A stretch of 64,000 bases of DNA from assembly GCF_020026915.1 (NCBI RefSeq), contig NZ_JAINUY010000002.1, positions 682,001 through 746,000 of the forward strand, written 5' to 3'. Below, piece after piece: positions 43,236 through 53,108 of this stretch (its first letter is position 1; every line of letters begins with the position of its first letter). Made by a program: the position numbers and the translations under genes. A model generated the notes under the pieces. It ran no database searches and was not told where the DNA came from. It was given only the letters and a program-made list of their open reading frames with translations. The stretch comes from Flavobacterium potami (GTDB lineage Bacteria; Bacteroidota; Bacteroidia; Flavobacteriales; Flavobacteriaceae).

Positions 43236-44519
43236 TCATTGTTTAATGAAGGGAGGTAATAATTGGCTAGAAACTTCTCCAAAACCAATTCTTACTTCAG
43301 TATTTTCACAGAAACCACGAATAATAACAGTATCGTTGTCTTCAATAAATTTACGATCAGTTCCATCTTTCATTTTTAATGGATTTTTACCACCCCAAGT
43401 CAATTCCAACATCGAACCAAAACTATCTGGAGTTGGACCAGAAATGGTTCCAGAACCCATCATGTCACCAGAATTTACGCGACATCCGTTTGAAGTATGA
43501 TGCGCTAATTGCTGACTCATTGACCAGTATAAATATTTGAAGTTCGATTTCGAAACGATAGTTTCTTCCTGATCTTCAGGTTTTATAGAAACTTCTAAAT
43601 GAATATCAAAAGCTTTTTTTCCTTTTGTCTGTAAATAAGGAAGCGGTGACGGATCTTGTTTTGGTCCTTTCGTTCTAAAAGGCTCTAAAGCATCCATAGT
43701 CACAATCCAAGGTGAAATTGAAGTGGCAAAGTTTTTTGCTAAGAATGGCCCAAGAGGCACATATTCCCATTTCTGAATGTCACGAGCGCTCCAATCATTC
43801 AATAAAACCATTCCAAAAATATAGTCTTCAGCTTCATAAGTTGGAATGTTTTCTCCCATTACATTAACATCTGTCGTAATAAAGGCAGTTTCCAATTCAA
43901 AATCTACTAAACGCGAAGCACCAAAAACAGGTGTCTCATGTCCAGCAGGAAGGGTTTGTCCCATTGGTCTGTGAACCGGAATTCCAGAAGGCACAATTGT
44001 AGAGCTTCTTCCATGGTATCCAACCGGGATGTGAAGCCAGTTTGGCAATAAAGCATTTTCTGGGTCACGGAACATTTTACCTACGTTTGTAGCATGCTCT
44101 TTACTAGAATAAAAGTCGGTGTAATCACCAATTAAAACTGGAAGTTGCATCTCTACATCTTCAATTTTAAATATAACAATATCTCTGTGTTTTGTTGAAT
44201 CTCTTAATTGCGGATTAGTTGCATCGAATATCTCAGCGATACGATTTCGAACCAGACGCCATGTTTTTTTTCCATCAGAAATAAAATCATTCAGCGTATC
44301 CTGCATAAACATATCATCGGTTAATTCTATTCCTTCAAAATAGTTTAATTGCTGTAAAGCCCCTAAATCTATAGCATAATCGCCAATTCTTGTTCCTACT
44401 GTAACGACATTTTCTTTGGTAAGAAACACGCCGAAAGGAATATTCTGAATAGGGAAGTCGCTATTTTCTGGCACTTCTAACCATGATTTTCTACTGGTAT
44501 CGTTGGCGGTTATAGGCAT
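43236..44519 (-). CDS. fahA: Fumarylacetoacetase
   Basis: A 427-residue enzyme for the last step of tyrosine degradation, splitting fumarylacetoacetate into fumarate and acetoacetate. Visible signatures are DFYSSKEHATNVGKMF, YHGRSSTIVPSG, FELETAFI, LLNDWSARDIQKWEYVPLGPF and GDMMGSGTISGP. The length matches the eukaryotic-type enzyme. No homogentisate dioxygenase is adjacent in this window. It is divergent from glyA. Confidence 0.95.
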   Translation of the reverse strand: MPITANDTSRKSWLEVPENSDFPIQNIPFGVFLTKENVVTVGTRIGDYAIDLGALQQLNYFEGIELTDDMFMQDTLNDFISDGKKTWRLVRNRIAEIFDATNPQLRDSTKHRDIVIFKIEDVEMQLPVLIGDYTDFYSSKEHATNVGKMFRDPENALLPNWLHIPVGYHGRSSTIVPSGIPVHRPMGQTLPAGHETPVFGASRLVDFELETAFITTDVNVMGENIPTYEAEDYIFGMVLLNDWSARDIQKWEYVPLGPFLAKNFATSISPWIVTMDALEPFRTKGPKQDPSPLPYLQTKGKKAFDIHLEVSIKPEDQEETIVSKSNFKYLYWSMSQQLAHHTSNGCRVNSGDMMGSGTISGPTPDSFGSMLELTWGGKNPLKMKDGTDRKFIEDNDTVIIRGFCENTEVRIGFGEVSSQLLPPFIKQ

Positions 44520-44576
44520 GTTTAATGTTAATTATTTGTTGAAAAATTGTATGTCAAATATATCATAATCTAGCAG

Positions 44577-44603
44577 TTTGACAAACGTTTTTTTGTATTT
44601 TTG
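44577..44603 (+). promoter_or_regulatory. Promoter of glyA
   Basis: TTTG at 44577-44580 and TATTTTTG at 44596-44603 (15-base spacing) match the Bacteroidota consensus; the ATG follows 25 bases later. Confidence 0.68.
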
Positions 44604-44628
44604 CGTGAAATTAACGAAAAACATAGAA

Positions 44629-45903
44629 ATGCAACGCGACGAACAAATTTTTGATCTTATCCAAGAGGAAAAAGAAAGACAAATTCACGGACTAGAGCTT
44701 ATCGCTTCAGAGAATTTTGTAAGTGATGAAGTAATGGAAGCAGCTGGTTCTGTTTTAACTAACAAATATGCTGAGGGATATCCAGGCAAAAGATACTACG
44801 GCGGTTGCGAAGTAGTTGACGTTATTGAGCAAATTGCTATTGACAGAGCTAAAGAATTATTTGGTGCTGAATATGCAAACGTACAGCCTCACTCAGGTTC
44901 TCAGGCAAATACAGCTGTTTATCATGCATGTTTAAATCCTGGTGATACTATTTTAGGTTTCGATTTATCTCATGGAGGTCACTTAACTCACGGTTCTCCT
45001 GTAAACTTCTCAGGACGTTTATACCGTCCAGTTTTCTACGGTGTAGATGCTGAAACTGGTCGTTTAGATTATGATAAAATTCAAGAAATTGCAACTAAAG
45101 AACAACCAAAATTAATTATCGCTGGAGCTTCTGCTTATTCTCGTGATATGGATTTTGCTCGTTTCAGACAAATTGCTGACAGCGTAGGAGCAATCTTATT
45201 TGCTGATATTTCTCACCCAGCAGGTCTAATCGCAAAAGGATTATTAAGCGATCCAATTCCACATTGTCATATTGTTTCTACAACAACTCACAAAACATTA
45301 AGAGGACCACGTGGTGGACTTATTTTAATGGGGAAAGATTTCCCAAATCCACAAGGATTAACAACTCCAAAAGGAGAAATCAGAATGATGTCTTCATTAT
45401 TAGATTTAGCTGTTTTCCCAGGAAATCAAGGTGGACCTTTAATGCACATTATTGCTGCTAAAGCGGTTGCTTTTGGTGAAGCGCTTAAAGATGAGTTCTT
45501 TACTTACGCAATGCAATTACAAAAAAATGCAAATGCAATGGCTGATGCTTTCGTAAAAAGAGGTTACAACATTATCTCTGGAGGAACTGATAACCACATG
45601 ATGCTTATTGACTTAAGAAATAAAAATATTTCTGGTAAAGAAGCTGAAAATGCATTAGTAAAAGCTGAAATCACAGTAAACAAAAACATGGTTCCATTTG
45701 ACGATAAATCTCCATTTATCACGTCTGGAATTCGTGTTGGAACAGCTGCAATCACAACTCGTGGTTTAGTTGAAAAAGATATGGAAACTATCGTAGCTTT
45801 AATCGATAAAGTTTTATCTAATCATACAGATGAAGATGTAATCGAAGAAGTTGCTGAAGAAGTAAACGGATTAATGAGCGAAAGACCAATCTTCGCATAT
45901 TAA
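44629..45903 (+). CDS. glyA: Serine hydroxymethyltransferase
   Basis: A 424-residue PLP enzyme that interconverts serine and glycine with tetrahydrofolate. Motifs: [35 protein letters not shown] (split: residues about 25-59), [24 protein letters not shown] and the PLP lysine region [13 protein letters not shown]. The ATG at 44629 (MQRDEQIF) is chosen because the promoter TATTTTTG lies inside the longer frame. Confidence 0.97.
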   Translation: MQRDEQIFDLIQEEKERQIHGLELIASENFVSDEVMEAAGSVLTNKYAEGYPGKRYYGGCEVVDVIEQIAIDRAKELFGAEYANVQPHSGSQANTAVYHACLNPGDTILGFDLSHGGHLTHGSPVNFSGRLYRPVFYGVDAETGRLDYDKIQEIATKEQPKLIIAGASAYSRDMDFARFRQIADSVGAILFADISHPAGLIAKGLLSDPIPHCHIVSTTTHKTLRGPRGGLILMGKDFPNPQGLTTPKGEIRMMSSLLDLAVFPGNQGGPLMHIIAAKAVAFGEALKDEFFTYAMQLQKNANAMADAFVKRGYNIISGGTDNHMMLIDLRNKNISGKEAENALVKAEITVNKNMVPFDDKSPFITSGIRVGTAAITTRGLVEKDMETIVALIDKVLSNHTDEDVIEEVAEEVNGLMSERPIFAY

Positions 45904-45906
45904 AAA

Positions 45907-46020
45907 CTAGTTTCAAGTTTAAAGTTTCAAGTTTAAAGTTTTACGCTGTTCATAAAACAGTTTAAAACTTTAAACTTTTTTCGTTCCTAAGAGTACCTGA
46001 AACTTGAAACCTGAAACAAA
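45907..46020. repeat. GTTTCAAG-family hairpin between glyA and miaE
   Basis: AGTTTCAAGTTTAAAGTTTC and following bases on the left face GAAACTTGAAACCTGAAAC on the right. An inner stem AAACAGTTTAAAACTTTAAA is also possible. The repeat ends 17 bases before the miaE ATG. Confidence 0.8.
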
Positions 46021-46036
46021 ACAAACAAAAAAGACT

Positions 46037-46630
46037 ATGGGCGTATTAAGACTACAATTGCCAACCGACCCAAGATGGGTAAATATTGTTGAGAAAAACA
46101 TCGAAGAAATCTTAACAGATCACGCTTGGTGCGAGCAAAAAGCCGCAACAAATGCGATTACAATTATTACGAATAACTCTGAACACCAAGATTTAGTAAA
46201 AGATTTATTGGCTTTAGCCAAAGAAGAAATCGATCATTTTGAGCAAGTTCACAACATTATCATCAAAAGAGGACTAAAACTAGGACGCGAGCGTAAAGAC
46301 GACTACGTAAACGAACTATACCAATATATGAAGAGAAGCGGAGACGGAAGCCGTGTTTCTGGACTTGTTGAAAGATTATTATTCTCAGCAATGATCGAAG
46401 CAAGAAGTTGCGAACGTTTTAAAGTACTTTCAGAAAACATTAAAGACGAAGAATTAGCGCTGTTTTACAGAGAATTAATGGAAAGTGAAGCTGGACATTA
46501 TACCACTTTCATCACTTATGCTCGTAAATACGGAACAGGAATCGACGTAGAAAAACGCTGGAGAGAATGGTTAGCTTTTGAAGAATCAATCATTACGAAC
46601 TACGGAAAAGGAGAGACGATTCACGGGTAA
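46037..46630 (+). CDS. miaE: tRNA-(ms2io6A)-hydroxylase MiaE
   Basis: A 197-residue non-haem di-iron oxygenase that hydroxylates the isopentenyl side chain of ms2i6A37 in tRNA. Family core motifs are visible: LTDHAWCEQKAATNA, LALAKEEIDHFEQVH, LLFSAMIEARSCERF and FYRELMESEAGHYTTF, which provide the carboxylate and histidine iron ligands. The ATG at 46037 is the family start (MGVLRLQLPTDPRW); 11 earlier codons derive from the repeat. Confidence 0.92.
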   Translation: MGVLRLQLPTDPRWVNIVEKNIEEILTDHAWCEQKAATNAITIITNNSEHQDLVKDLLALAKEEIDHFEQVHNIIIKRGLKLGRERKDDYVNELYQYMKRSGDGSRVSGLVERLLFSAMIEARSCERFKVLSENIKDEELALFYRELMESEAGHYTTFITYARKYGTGIDVEKRWREWLAFEESIITNYGKGETIHG

Positions 46631-46676
46631 GTTTTAGTTTCAGTCGCAGTTTTCAGTTTTTTGATTGTTTTGTTTC

Positions 46677-46719
46677 ATGTTTTAAGTTTCAAGTTTGTCA
46701 GGCTGAGCGAAGTCGAAGC
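46677..46719. repeat. GTTTCAAG word followed by half copy of GCTGAGCGAAGTCGAAG
   Basis: TTTTAAGTTTCAAGTTTGTC is followed directly by TGTCAGGCTGAGCGAAGTCG, which matches the inverted element at 4759-4823. No gene is visible from 46631 to 46894. Confidence 0.7.
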
Positions 46720-46894
46720 CCACGCAAAGTATATCAATTTTTGAAATAAAAATCCGTCTCAATCTTCGTTTTCGCGAAAGCGAATCCGTATCATTAGTGT
46801 TCAAATTGTTCACAAGTTCAGCTTTTTGTTAATCTAATATCTGAAATCCAAAATCAGAAATTCTTAAATTTGAGAGTAACCAAAATCTCGAACT

Positions 46895-47935
46895 ATGAGA
46901 ATAGAAATGGACCTGAAATTAGGGTTTAAAGACGTAATGTTTAGACCTAAAAGATCAACTCTTAAAAGCAGATCTGAAGTTTCCTTAGAACAAAATTTCA
47001 AATTTTTGCACAGTACTGCAAGTTGGACAGGAATTCCAATTATGGCGGCCAACATGGATACTGTTGGAACTTTTGAAATGGCAAAGGTTTTGGCAAAAGA
47101 AAAGCTCTTCACGGCGATTCATAAACATTACACTTTAGAAGAATGGAATAATTTCTTGAAAAATGTAAGTCCAGATTTCTACGATTATATAGCAGTCAGC
47201 ACGGGAACTGGAAAGGAAGATTTTGAGAAAATTGAAAAGATAATTACTGCAAATCCGTTACTGAAATTTATTTGTATTGATGTCGCAAACGGTTATTCCG
47301 AACATTTTGTTCAGTTTTTAAAGAAAACCCGTAAACAATATCCTGACAAAATTATCATTGCAGGAAACGTGGTTACAGGCGAAATGACCGAAGAACTTCT
47401 TTTGGCTGGCGCTGATATTGTAAAAGTCGGAATTGGTCCAGGTTCAGTTTGTACAACACGAGTAAAAACTGGTGTTGGTTATCCGCAACTTTCAGCTATT
47501 ATTGAATGTGCTGATGCTGCACACGGATTAGGCGGACACATTATAAGTGACGGCGGTTGCACAACTCCTGGTGATGTTGCCAAAGCTTTTGGCGCTGCAG
47601 CCGATTTTGTAATGCTTGGCGGAATGCTAGCAGGACATACAGAAAGCGGAGGAGAACTTATAGAAGTAAAAGGAGAAAAATTCAAACAATTTTACGGAAT
47701 GAGTTCGAAAACAGCAATGGATAAACATTCTGGCGGTGTGGCAGAATACAGAGCAAGCGAAGGAAAAACGGTTCAAGTTCCGTTTAAAGGAGATGTTATT
47801 GATACCGTTTTAGACATTTTAGGCGGAATAAGAAGCACTTGTACTTATGTTGGAGCTTCAAGATTAAAAGAACTCACAAAACGAACAACTTTCATCCGCG
47901 TAAGCGAACAAGAAAATCAAGTTTTTAAAAAATAA
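46895..47935 (+). CDS. guaC: GMP reductase
   Basis: A 346-residue TIM-barrel enzyme that reduces GMP to IMP with NADPH, for purine salvage. The thioimidate cysteine is C186 in [18 protein letters not shown], at the same position as in the E. coli enzyme, with [44 protein letters not shown] (residues about 219-247) and [20 protein letters not shown] further on. Absence of a CBS pair distinguishes it from GuaB. Confidence 0.95.
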   Translation: MRIEMDLKLGFKDVMFRPKRSTLKSRSEVSLEQNFKFLHSTASWTGIPIMAANMDTVGTFEMAKVLAKEKLFTAIHKHYTLEEWNNFLKNVSPDFYDYIAVSTGTGKEDFEKIEKIITANPLLKFICIDVANGYSEHFVQFLKKTRKQYPDKIIIAGNVVTGEMTEELLLAGADIVKVGIGPGSVCTTRVKTGVGYPQLSAIIECADAAHGLGGHIISDGGCTTPGDVAKAFGAAADFVMLGGMLAGHTESGGELIEVKGEKFKQFYGMSSKTAMDKHSGGVAEYRASEGKTVQVPFKGDVIDTVLDILGGIRSTCTYVGASRLKELTKRTTFIRVSEQENQVFKK

Positions 47936-47936
47936 T

Positions 47937-48440
47937 ATGATTCAAATTACCGAAGCATCGATTGGAGACATAGCTAAAATTCAAGAGATTGCACACATAA
48001 CATGGCCAATTACTTATGGCGAAATCCTAACAAAAGAACAATTAGATTATATGTTAAATCTAATTTATTCTGACGAAGCGCTTTTAAAACAAATTCAGAA
48101 TAAGGAGCAATTGTTTTATATGATTTCAGATTCGGAATCAATCATTGGATTTATTGGAATTGAACATAACTATAAGAAGGAAGCAATAACAAAAATCCAT
48201 AAAATCTATCTTTTACCAGAAACGCAAGGAAAAGGTTTTGGTAAAATTGTTTTTGATGAAATTGGAAAAATGGCTTTAGAAAATAACTCAAAAAATCTTT
48301 TATTAAATGTAAACCGTTTCAATACCGCTTTAAATTTCTATAAAAAACTAGGTTTCGAAATTAAGGAAACGATTGATATCGAAATTGGAAATGGTTATTT
48401 AATGGAAGATTATGTGATGGGGAAACAGATTTTGCAATAA
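47937..48440 (+). CDS. GNAT family N-acetyltransferase
   Basis: A 167-residue acetyltransferase. Motif A is visible in IHKIYLLPETQGKGFGKIVFDEI, with Q-G-K-G-F-G as the acetyl-CoA loop, followed by LLLNVNRFNTALNFYKKLGF. The ATG at 47937 follows the guaC stop by one base, so the genes are cotranscribed. No substrate can be assigned. Confidence 0.88.
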   Translation: MIQITEASIGDIAKIQEIAHITWPITYGEILTKEQLDYMLNLIYSDEALLKQIQNKEQLFYMISDSESIIGFIGIEHNYKKEAITKIHKIYLLPETQGKGFGKIVFDEIGKMALENNSKNLLLNVNRFNTALNFYKKLGFEIKETIDIEIGNGYLMEDYVMGKQILQ

Positions 48441-48457
48441 TTTTTCAGCATTTTTGC

Positions 48458-48551
48458 CATTCCGAGGAACGAGGAATCACACTCGTAACTCGGCAAAGAT
48501 TGACGATTTTCTTTACGGAAATTCTAGTGTGATTCCTCGTTCCTCGGAATG
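48458..48551. repeat. REP-like element with perfect 26-bp arms
   Basis: CATTCCGAGGAACGAGGAAT plus CACACT (48458-48483) is exactly repeated in inverse orientation at 48526-48551, with a 42-base loop. It is GC-richer than its surroundings and lies between convergent genes. Similar GAGGAACGAGGAATC elements are known to me from Bacteroidota genomes. Confidence 0.9.
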
Positions 48552-48564
48552 ACAAACTTTGCGT

Positions 48565-49152
48565 TTATTTCTTGTCACTCACAATCACATCATGGGTAAA
48601 CAATAATCCTTTTACTTCTTTCAAAGAAAAAATAGCTTTCTTCAATTTTGTTTTTGATGGATCGATCGTGTAATTATAACTCGTTTTAAAATCGGCTTTA
48701 TTGGCGATGGCTTTATTAAATTCTGAACGATATAAATCGCAATTGTAGAAAACAACACTCGTAAGATCTGCAGCCATAAAATCGACAGCGATTAAACTGC
48801 AGTTGGTAAAAAATGTTCCTTTTAATTTTAGCGTATAAAACTTCGAAAAGTCTAAAATACAGTCGTTAAATTCGATTTCAAATATCAGTTTATCGCACAT
48901 CGCGAAGTTGACGTCTTTAATTTCGCAACGGTTAAATCTTGCAGTTCTAAAAGCGACATAATTAATTTTAGCTTCAGTAAAAATACAGTCATTAAAAACG
49001 CAGTCGATAAAAGTAACGGCGAGAAAAGTGCAGGCAGAAAAATTACAATTATTAAAAACGCAGCATTCGAAGTCTTTAAAATTAAGATCATCTTTGGCGT
49101 AAACAATCGTATTGTATTCTTTGTCAAGAAAATATTCGCTTTCTTTTTTCAA
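48565..49152 (-). CDS. Pentapeptide-repeat protein
   Basis: A 195-residue protein with tandem A(D/N)LXX-type repeats from about residue 25 to 160: FNNCNFSACTFLAVTFIDCV, FNDCIFTEAKINYVAF, and so on, with a Cys or Asn at turn positions. Such proteins form a right-handed beta-helix that can mimic DNA; some protect gyrase from quinolones. The function of this one is unknown. No membrane segment is visible. Confidence 0.9.
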   Translation of the reverse strand: MKKESEYFLDKEYNTIVYAKDDLNFKDFECCVFNNCNFSACTFLAVTFIDCVFNDCIFTEAKINYVAFRTARFNRCEIKDVNFAMCDKLIFEIEFNDCILDFSKFYTLKLKGTFFTNCSLIAVDFMAADLTSVVFYNCDLYRSEFNKAIANKADFKTSYNYTIDPSKTKLKKAIFSLKEVKGLLFTHDVIVSDKK

Positions 49153-49309
49153 CTCTTTTTTGGTAATTATTTGAGGCTGAAAAGGTAATAATTTGCTTTA
49201 GAATTTTCGCCGAAAATCGTAAATCATTTTTAGTTTATTGTATACTTTAGATTAAAATTAATGTAGCTTTACACTTATTTTTTAGTCCAAATTTTATCAA
49301 TTTCAAGAT

Positions 49310-50719
49310 ATGGAATCAACAAGAAAAGAACATGATTTTCTGGGAGAATTAGAAATTCCAAACCATTTGTATTACGGGATCCAGACTTTTAGAGCAGTAG
49401 AAAATTTTAATATTACTGGAATTCCAATTTCAAAAGAACCTTTGTTTATTAAAGCGTTAGGATATGTAAAAAAAGCTGCAGCTTTGGCAAATAAAGATTG
49501 TAATGCAATCGATCCTAAATTGGCAGAAGCAATTTGTTATGGAAGCGATCAGGTCATTGCCGGAAAATTTGATCAGGAATTTGTAAGTGACTTAATTCAG
49601 GGCGGCGCAGGAACTTCTGTAAATATGAATGCGAACGAAGTTATTGCTAATATCGGACTGGAATATTTAGGTCATAAAAAAGGAGAATACCAGTTTCTTC
49701 ATCCAAATAATCACGTAAACTGTTCGCAGTCTACAAACGACGCCTATCCGTCAGCTTTTAGAATCGCTTTATATTTAAAAATGGAAAGTTTTATTAAAAC
49801 TTTTGCAGGTCTTGAAGTGGCTTTTGCTAAAAAAGGCGAAGAATTCAAAGAAGTTCTAAAAATGGGAAGAACGCAATTGCAAGATGCCGTTCCGATGACT
49901 TTAGGACAAGAATTTAAAGCTTATGCAACGACAATTGGCGAAGATATTCAGCGTTTAAAAAATGCTCAAGAATTACTTTTGGAAATCAATATGGGCGCAA
50001 CAGCGATTGGAACAAAAGTAAATGCACCAGAAGGATATCCGGAAATCTGCGTAAAATATTTGGCAGATGAGGTTGGTATTCCGTTGACACTTTCGCCAGA
50101 TTTAATTGAGGCTACAGTAGACACAGGCGCTTACGTTCAGATTATGGGAACTTTAAAGCGTTCTGCGGTGAAAATTTCTAAAATTTGTAATGATTTAAGA
50201 TTATTGAGTTCAGGACCAAGAACAGGTTTGAATGAAATTAACCTTCCAGCGCGTCAGCCAGGATCTTCAATTATGCCAGGAAAAGTAAATCCGGTGATTC
50301 CAGAAGTGGTAAACCAAACTTGTTTTTATGTAATCGGGCAAGACTTGACAGTTACAATGGCGGCAGAAGCAGGTCAGTTGCAATTGAATGTAATGGAACC
50401 TGTAATTGCTTTTGCAATGTTTACTTCGTTAGATTATCTTTCAAATGCGATTCAGACTTTAATAGATAAATGTATCAACGGAATCACAGCAAACGTCGAT
50501 CATTGTTATAATATGGTCATGAATAGTATTGGCATTGTAACGCAATTGAACCCAATTATTGGTTACGAAGAAAGTGCCAGTATTGCCGGTGAAGCTTTAA
50601 AAACAAACAAAAGTGTGCATCAAATTGCTGTTGTAGAAAGAAAACTTATTACGCAGGAAAAATGGGATGAAATTTATTCTTTAGATAATTTGATCCATCC
50701 AAAATTTATTACAAAATAG
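49310..50719 (+). CDS. aspA: Aspartate ammonia-lyase
   Basis: A 469-residue member of the aspartase/fumarase family that deaminates aspartate to fumarate. The signature GSSIMPGKVNPVIPE is clear; GMRTQLQDAVPMTLGQEF-like GRTQLQDAVPMTLGQEF, SQSTNDAYPSAFRIA and the Asp-specific N-terminal EHDFLGELEIPNHLYYGIQT support aspartase rather than fumarase. A good intrinsic terminator follows. Confidence 0.92.
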   Translation: MESTRKEHDFLGELEIPNHLYYGIQTFRAVENFNITGIPISKEPLFIKALGYVKKAAALANKDCNAIDPKLAEAICYGSDQVIAGKFDQEFVSDLIQGGAGTSVNMNANEVIANIGLEYLGHKKGEYQFLHPNNHVNCSQSTNDAYPSAFRIALYLKMESFIKTFAGLEVAFAKKGEEFKEVLKMGRTQLQDAVPMTLGQEFKAYATTIGEDIQRLKNAQELLLEINMGATAIGTKVNAPEGYPEICVKYLADEVGIPLTLSPDLIEATVDTGAYVQIMGTLKRSAVKISKICNDLRLLSSGPRTGLNEINLPARQPGSSIMPGKVNPVIPEVVNQTCFYVIGQDLTVTMAAEAGQLQLNVMEPVIAFAMFTSLDYLSNAIQTLIDKCINGITANVDHCYNMVMNSIGIVTQLNPIIGYEESASIAGEALKTNKSVHQIAVVERKLITQEKWDEIYSLDNLIHPKFITK

Positions 50720-50745
50720 ATTTAGCTATAAAAAAATAATACAAC

Positions 50746-50774
50746 AAGCCGTCATTTAATCGACGGCTTTTTTA
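50746..50774 (+). terminator. Terminator of aspA
   Basis: AAGCCGTC (50746-50753) pairs with GACGGCTT (50762-50769), followed by T. Confidence 0.9.
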
Positions 50775-50866
50775 TTTTGTTTCTTGATGTAAAAGTATAA
50801 TATGTTGAAAATTAGCTATATATTTACTTGTGAATTGATTATTGCTTCAAAAAAATAAGACTTTAA

Positions 50867-52138
50867 ATGGTAAAATTTTTAAAAAATAATTATTTTCAGA
50901 AAAGCTATAACATCTTAGGATTGTTGTTTTTTATTCATTTGAATATGAATGCGCAAACCGATATTGATACAACTAGAATTTGCCCTCCTAAAACCATTAT
51001 GGAAATCTTCAAAAAAAAAGACTCCATTTATGTTGTAAAACCTGTAAAAAACAGTTTTTTTCTAATAATTCCCGCAATTGGCTCTCAGCCCGCAACAGGT
51101 TTCTTTTATGGCGCAGTTGCACAATATACTTTTAAAGGGAAAGAAAAAGCAGATAAATATTCGATCGCCAATGTTGGAATCACATATACGACTAAAAAAC
51201 AATGGCTTGTAAATGTAAAAAACAATATTTTACTCAAAAATAACAGGATATTTTTAAGCGGAGATTACCGTTTGTATATTTTTTCGCAGCCTAATTATGG
51301 ATTAGGAACCAATATTATTCCGCCTCGACGACATCAGGTTCCCGGTTTCAGTATAGATTCTATTGCTGAGCCTATGGATTATAATTACTTAAAATTTCAT
51401 CAGTCCGTTTCTTTTGAGGTTAGGAAAAACTTTTATGTAGGCGGCGGAATTAATATCGATTGGTATTCGTCAATTATGGATAAAGATTTAGATGTTGCCA
51501 ACAATAAATTTACCTATCATTATAATTACAGTCAGAAATACGGATTTGATGATAAAGAATATTTTTTGAACGGAATGAGCCTCAATTTGGTTTATGATTC
51601 TAGAGACAATCAAGTGAATGCCTCGCACGGATGGTTTGCAAATGTAAATTATCGATTCAATCCCGTGCTGTTTGATAATCAGGAAGTAAGTAATGTTTTG
51701 TATGCAGAGTATCGAAATTTTATTCCAGTCTCCCAAAAAGATAAAAGATATATTTTGGCACTTTGGACATATGGTCAGTTTGTAACAAAAGGAAAAGTTC
51801 CATATTTAAATTTACCTGCAATTGGCTGGGATCAACGAAGCAGGAGTGGAGAAGGGTATACGCAAGGTTTGTTTAGAGGGACTAATTTAATTTATATAGC
51901 GTCAGAATTTCGATTTCCAATTACTTGTAATCAGATGTTTAGCGGTACCGTTTTTACCAATTTTGTAACAGCGAGCAATCCTGATACCGATACAAAACTT
52001 TTTCATTCTGTGCAGCCAGCTTTTGGCCTTGGTCTTCGTATTTTAATTGATAAAGCAACCAGAACAAACCTAATCGTGGATTATGCGTGGGGAAATAATT
52101 CTAAAGGATTTTACTTAAATGCTGGTGAAACTTTTTGA
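50867..52138 (+). CDS. BamA/TamA-family outer-membrane protein without POTRA domains
   Basis: A 423-residue protein. A hydrophobic N-terminal segment (ILGLLFFIHLNMNAQ) acts as signal peptide. The C-terminal 300 residues form a surface-antigen (Omp85-like) barrel: LIIPAIGSQPATGFFYGAV, YDSRDNQVNASHGWFANVNY, LFRGTNLIYIASEFRFPI, and GLGLRILIDKATRTNLIVDYAWG. Unlike BamA it lacks POTRA domains, as in several Bacteroidota surface-antigen proteins. Function (transport or lipid handling) is unknown. Confidence 0.82.
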   Translation: MVKFLKNNYFQKSYNILGLLFFIHLNMNAQTDIDTTRICPPKTIMEIFKKKDSIYVVKPVKNSFFLIIPAIGSQPATGFFYGAVAQYTFKGKEKADKYSIANVGITYTTKKQWLVNVKNNILLKNNRIFLSGDYRLYIFSQPNYGLGTNIIPPRRHQVPGFSIDSIAEPMDYNYLKFHQSVSFEVRKNFYVGGGINIDWYSSIMDKDLDVANNKFTYHYNYSQKYGFDDKEYFLNGMSLNLVYDSRDNQVNASHGWFANVNYRFNPVLFDNQEVSNVLYAEYRNFIPVSQKDKRYILALWTYGQFVTKGKVPYLNLPAIGWDQRSRSGEGYTQGLFRGTNLIYIASEFRFPITCNQMFSGTVFTNFVTASNPDTDTKLFHSVQPAFGLGLRILIDKATRTNLIVDYAWGNNSKGFYLNAGETF

Positions 52139-52402
52139 TTTTTTAAGTTAATCGTTTGATATTTTTGTTTTTATGTTTGATGAAGTGTAATATCTTGAAA
52201 AAAAATCACGTAAATTACCAAGACGGTTTTCATATTTGTACTTTTCAATTTAGACTTGTTGCTGTTGTGAGTTTTAATTCTAAAAATTGACTTTTAAAGC
52301 ATAAATCAATAAAAAAGACGAACTATTGTGTTTGCTTTTTTTATTGTTCACAATAAATTCATAATTTGTAGAAATGTTCGAAATTATGTAAAATTCAATT
52401 CC
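52139..52402. other. Intergenic region before the two-component operon
   Basis: About 264 bases without a gene, AT-rich, with no clear hairpin or repeat. Promoter elements for the response regulator lie at its right end. Confidence 0.55.
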
Positions 52403-52410
52403 TATTTTTG
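52403..52410 (+). promoter_or_regulatory. Minus-7 element of the two-component operon
   Basis: TATTTTTG (52403-52410) matches TAnnTTTG 22 bases before the ATG at 52433. The minus-33 element is not clear, as might be expected for a regulated promoter. Confidence 0.55.
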
Positions 52411-52432
52411 TTGTATATACAAACTTCTTAAG

Positions 52433-53107
52433 ATGAAATTACTGATAGTTGAAGACGAACCAAATCTATTGTCAATTCTTAGAAAAGGATTTGCAGAAAA
52501 TAATAATGAAGTAAGTGTCGCTATGGATGGTAAAACCGCTATAGAGATGATTCATAATTATACATTTGATGTTGTGATCTTAGATGTTATGTTACCAGAT
52601 ATTAACGGAATTGAAATCTGCAGGAGACTTCGTGCCAGCAAGAATTTTGTACCAATTTTGCTTTTAACAGCTTTAGGGACTTCAGAAAATATTGTGACAG
52701 GACTTAACGCTGGAGCAGATGATTATTTGGTTAAACCATTTAAATTTGGAGAATTAGACGCCAGAGTAAACGCTTTATACAGAAGATCGCATCAGGAAAC
52801 TGAAAAAATTGACACTATTACGATTGCCGATTTAGAAATAAACGGACGAGCAAAATCGGTACAAAGAAATGGTGAAAACATTATTTTGACTGCTAAAGAA
52901 TTTAAACTTTTGTACTATTTAGCAAAAAACACTGGAAGAATTGTTTCAAGAGATCAGATTTTGGATAACGTTTGGGATATTAATTTTGATATGAATACCA
53001 ACGTTGTCGATGTATATATTACGTATTTAAGAAGAAAGATAGATAAGCCGTACTCAACCAAATTGATTCATACTATGAAAGGTTTGGGATATGTTATAAA
53101 GCCATAA
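52433..53107 (+). CDS. OmpR/PhoB-type response regulator
   Basis: A 224-residue regulator. The receiver domain has the acidic pocket VEDEP (E7, D8), phosphoacceptor D51 (VILDVMLPDING), T/S switch (LLTALG) and lysine (VKPFKFGELDARV). Residues about 130-222 form a winged helix (LTAKEFKLLYYLAKNTGRIVSRDQIL, VVDVYITYLRRKID). It precedes the histidine kinase gene by one base. The ATG at 52433 opens the receiver domain. Confidence 0.96.
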   Translation: MKLLIVEDEPNLLSILRKGFAENNNEVSVAMDGKTAIEMIHNYTFDVVILDVMLPDINGIEICRRLRASKNFVPILLLTALGTSENIVTGLNAGADDYLVKPFKFGELDARVNALYRRSHQETEKIDTITIADLEINGRAKSVQRNGENIILTAKEFKLLYYLAKNTGRIVSRDQILDNVWDINFDMNTNVVDVYITYLRRKIDKPYSTKLIHTMKGLGYVIKP

Positions 53108-53108
53108 A

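Noticed and set aside
48458..48551. Insertion-sequence ends
   Set aside because: The arms enclose only 42 bases and no transposase, so this is a REP-like hairpin, not an IS.
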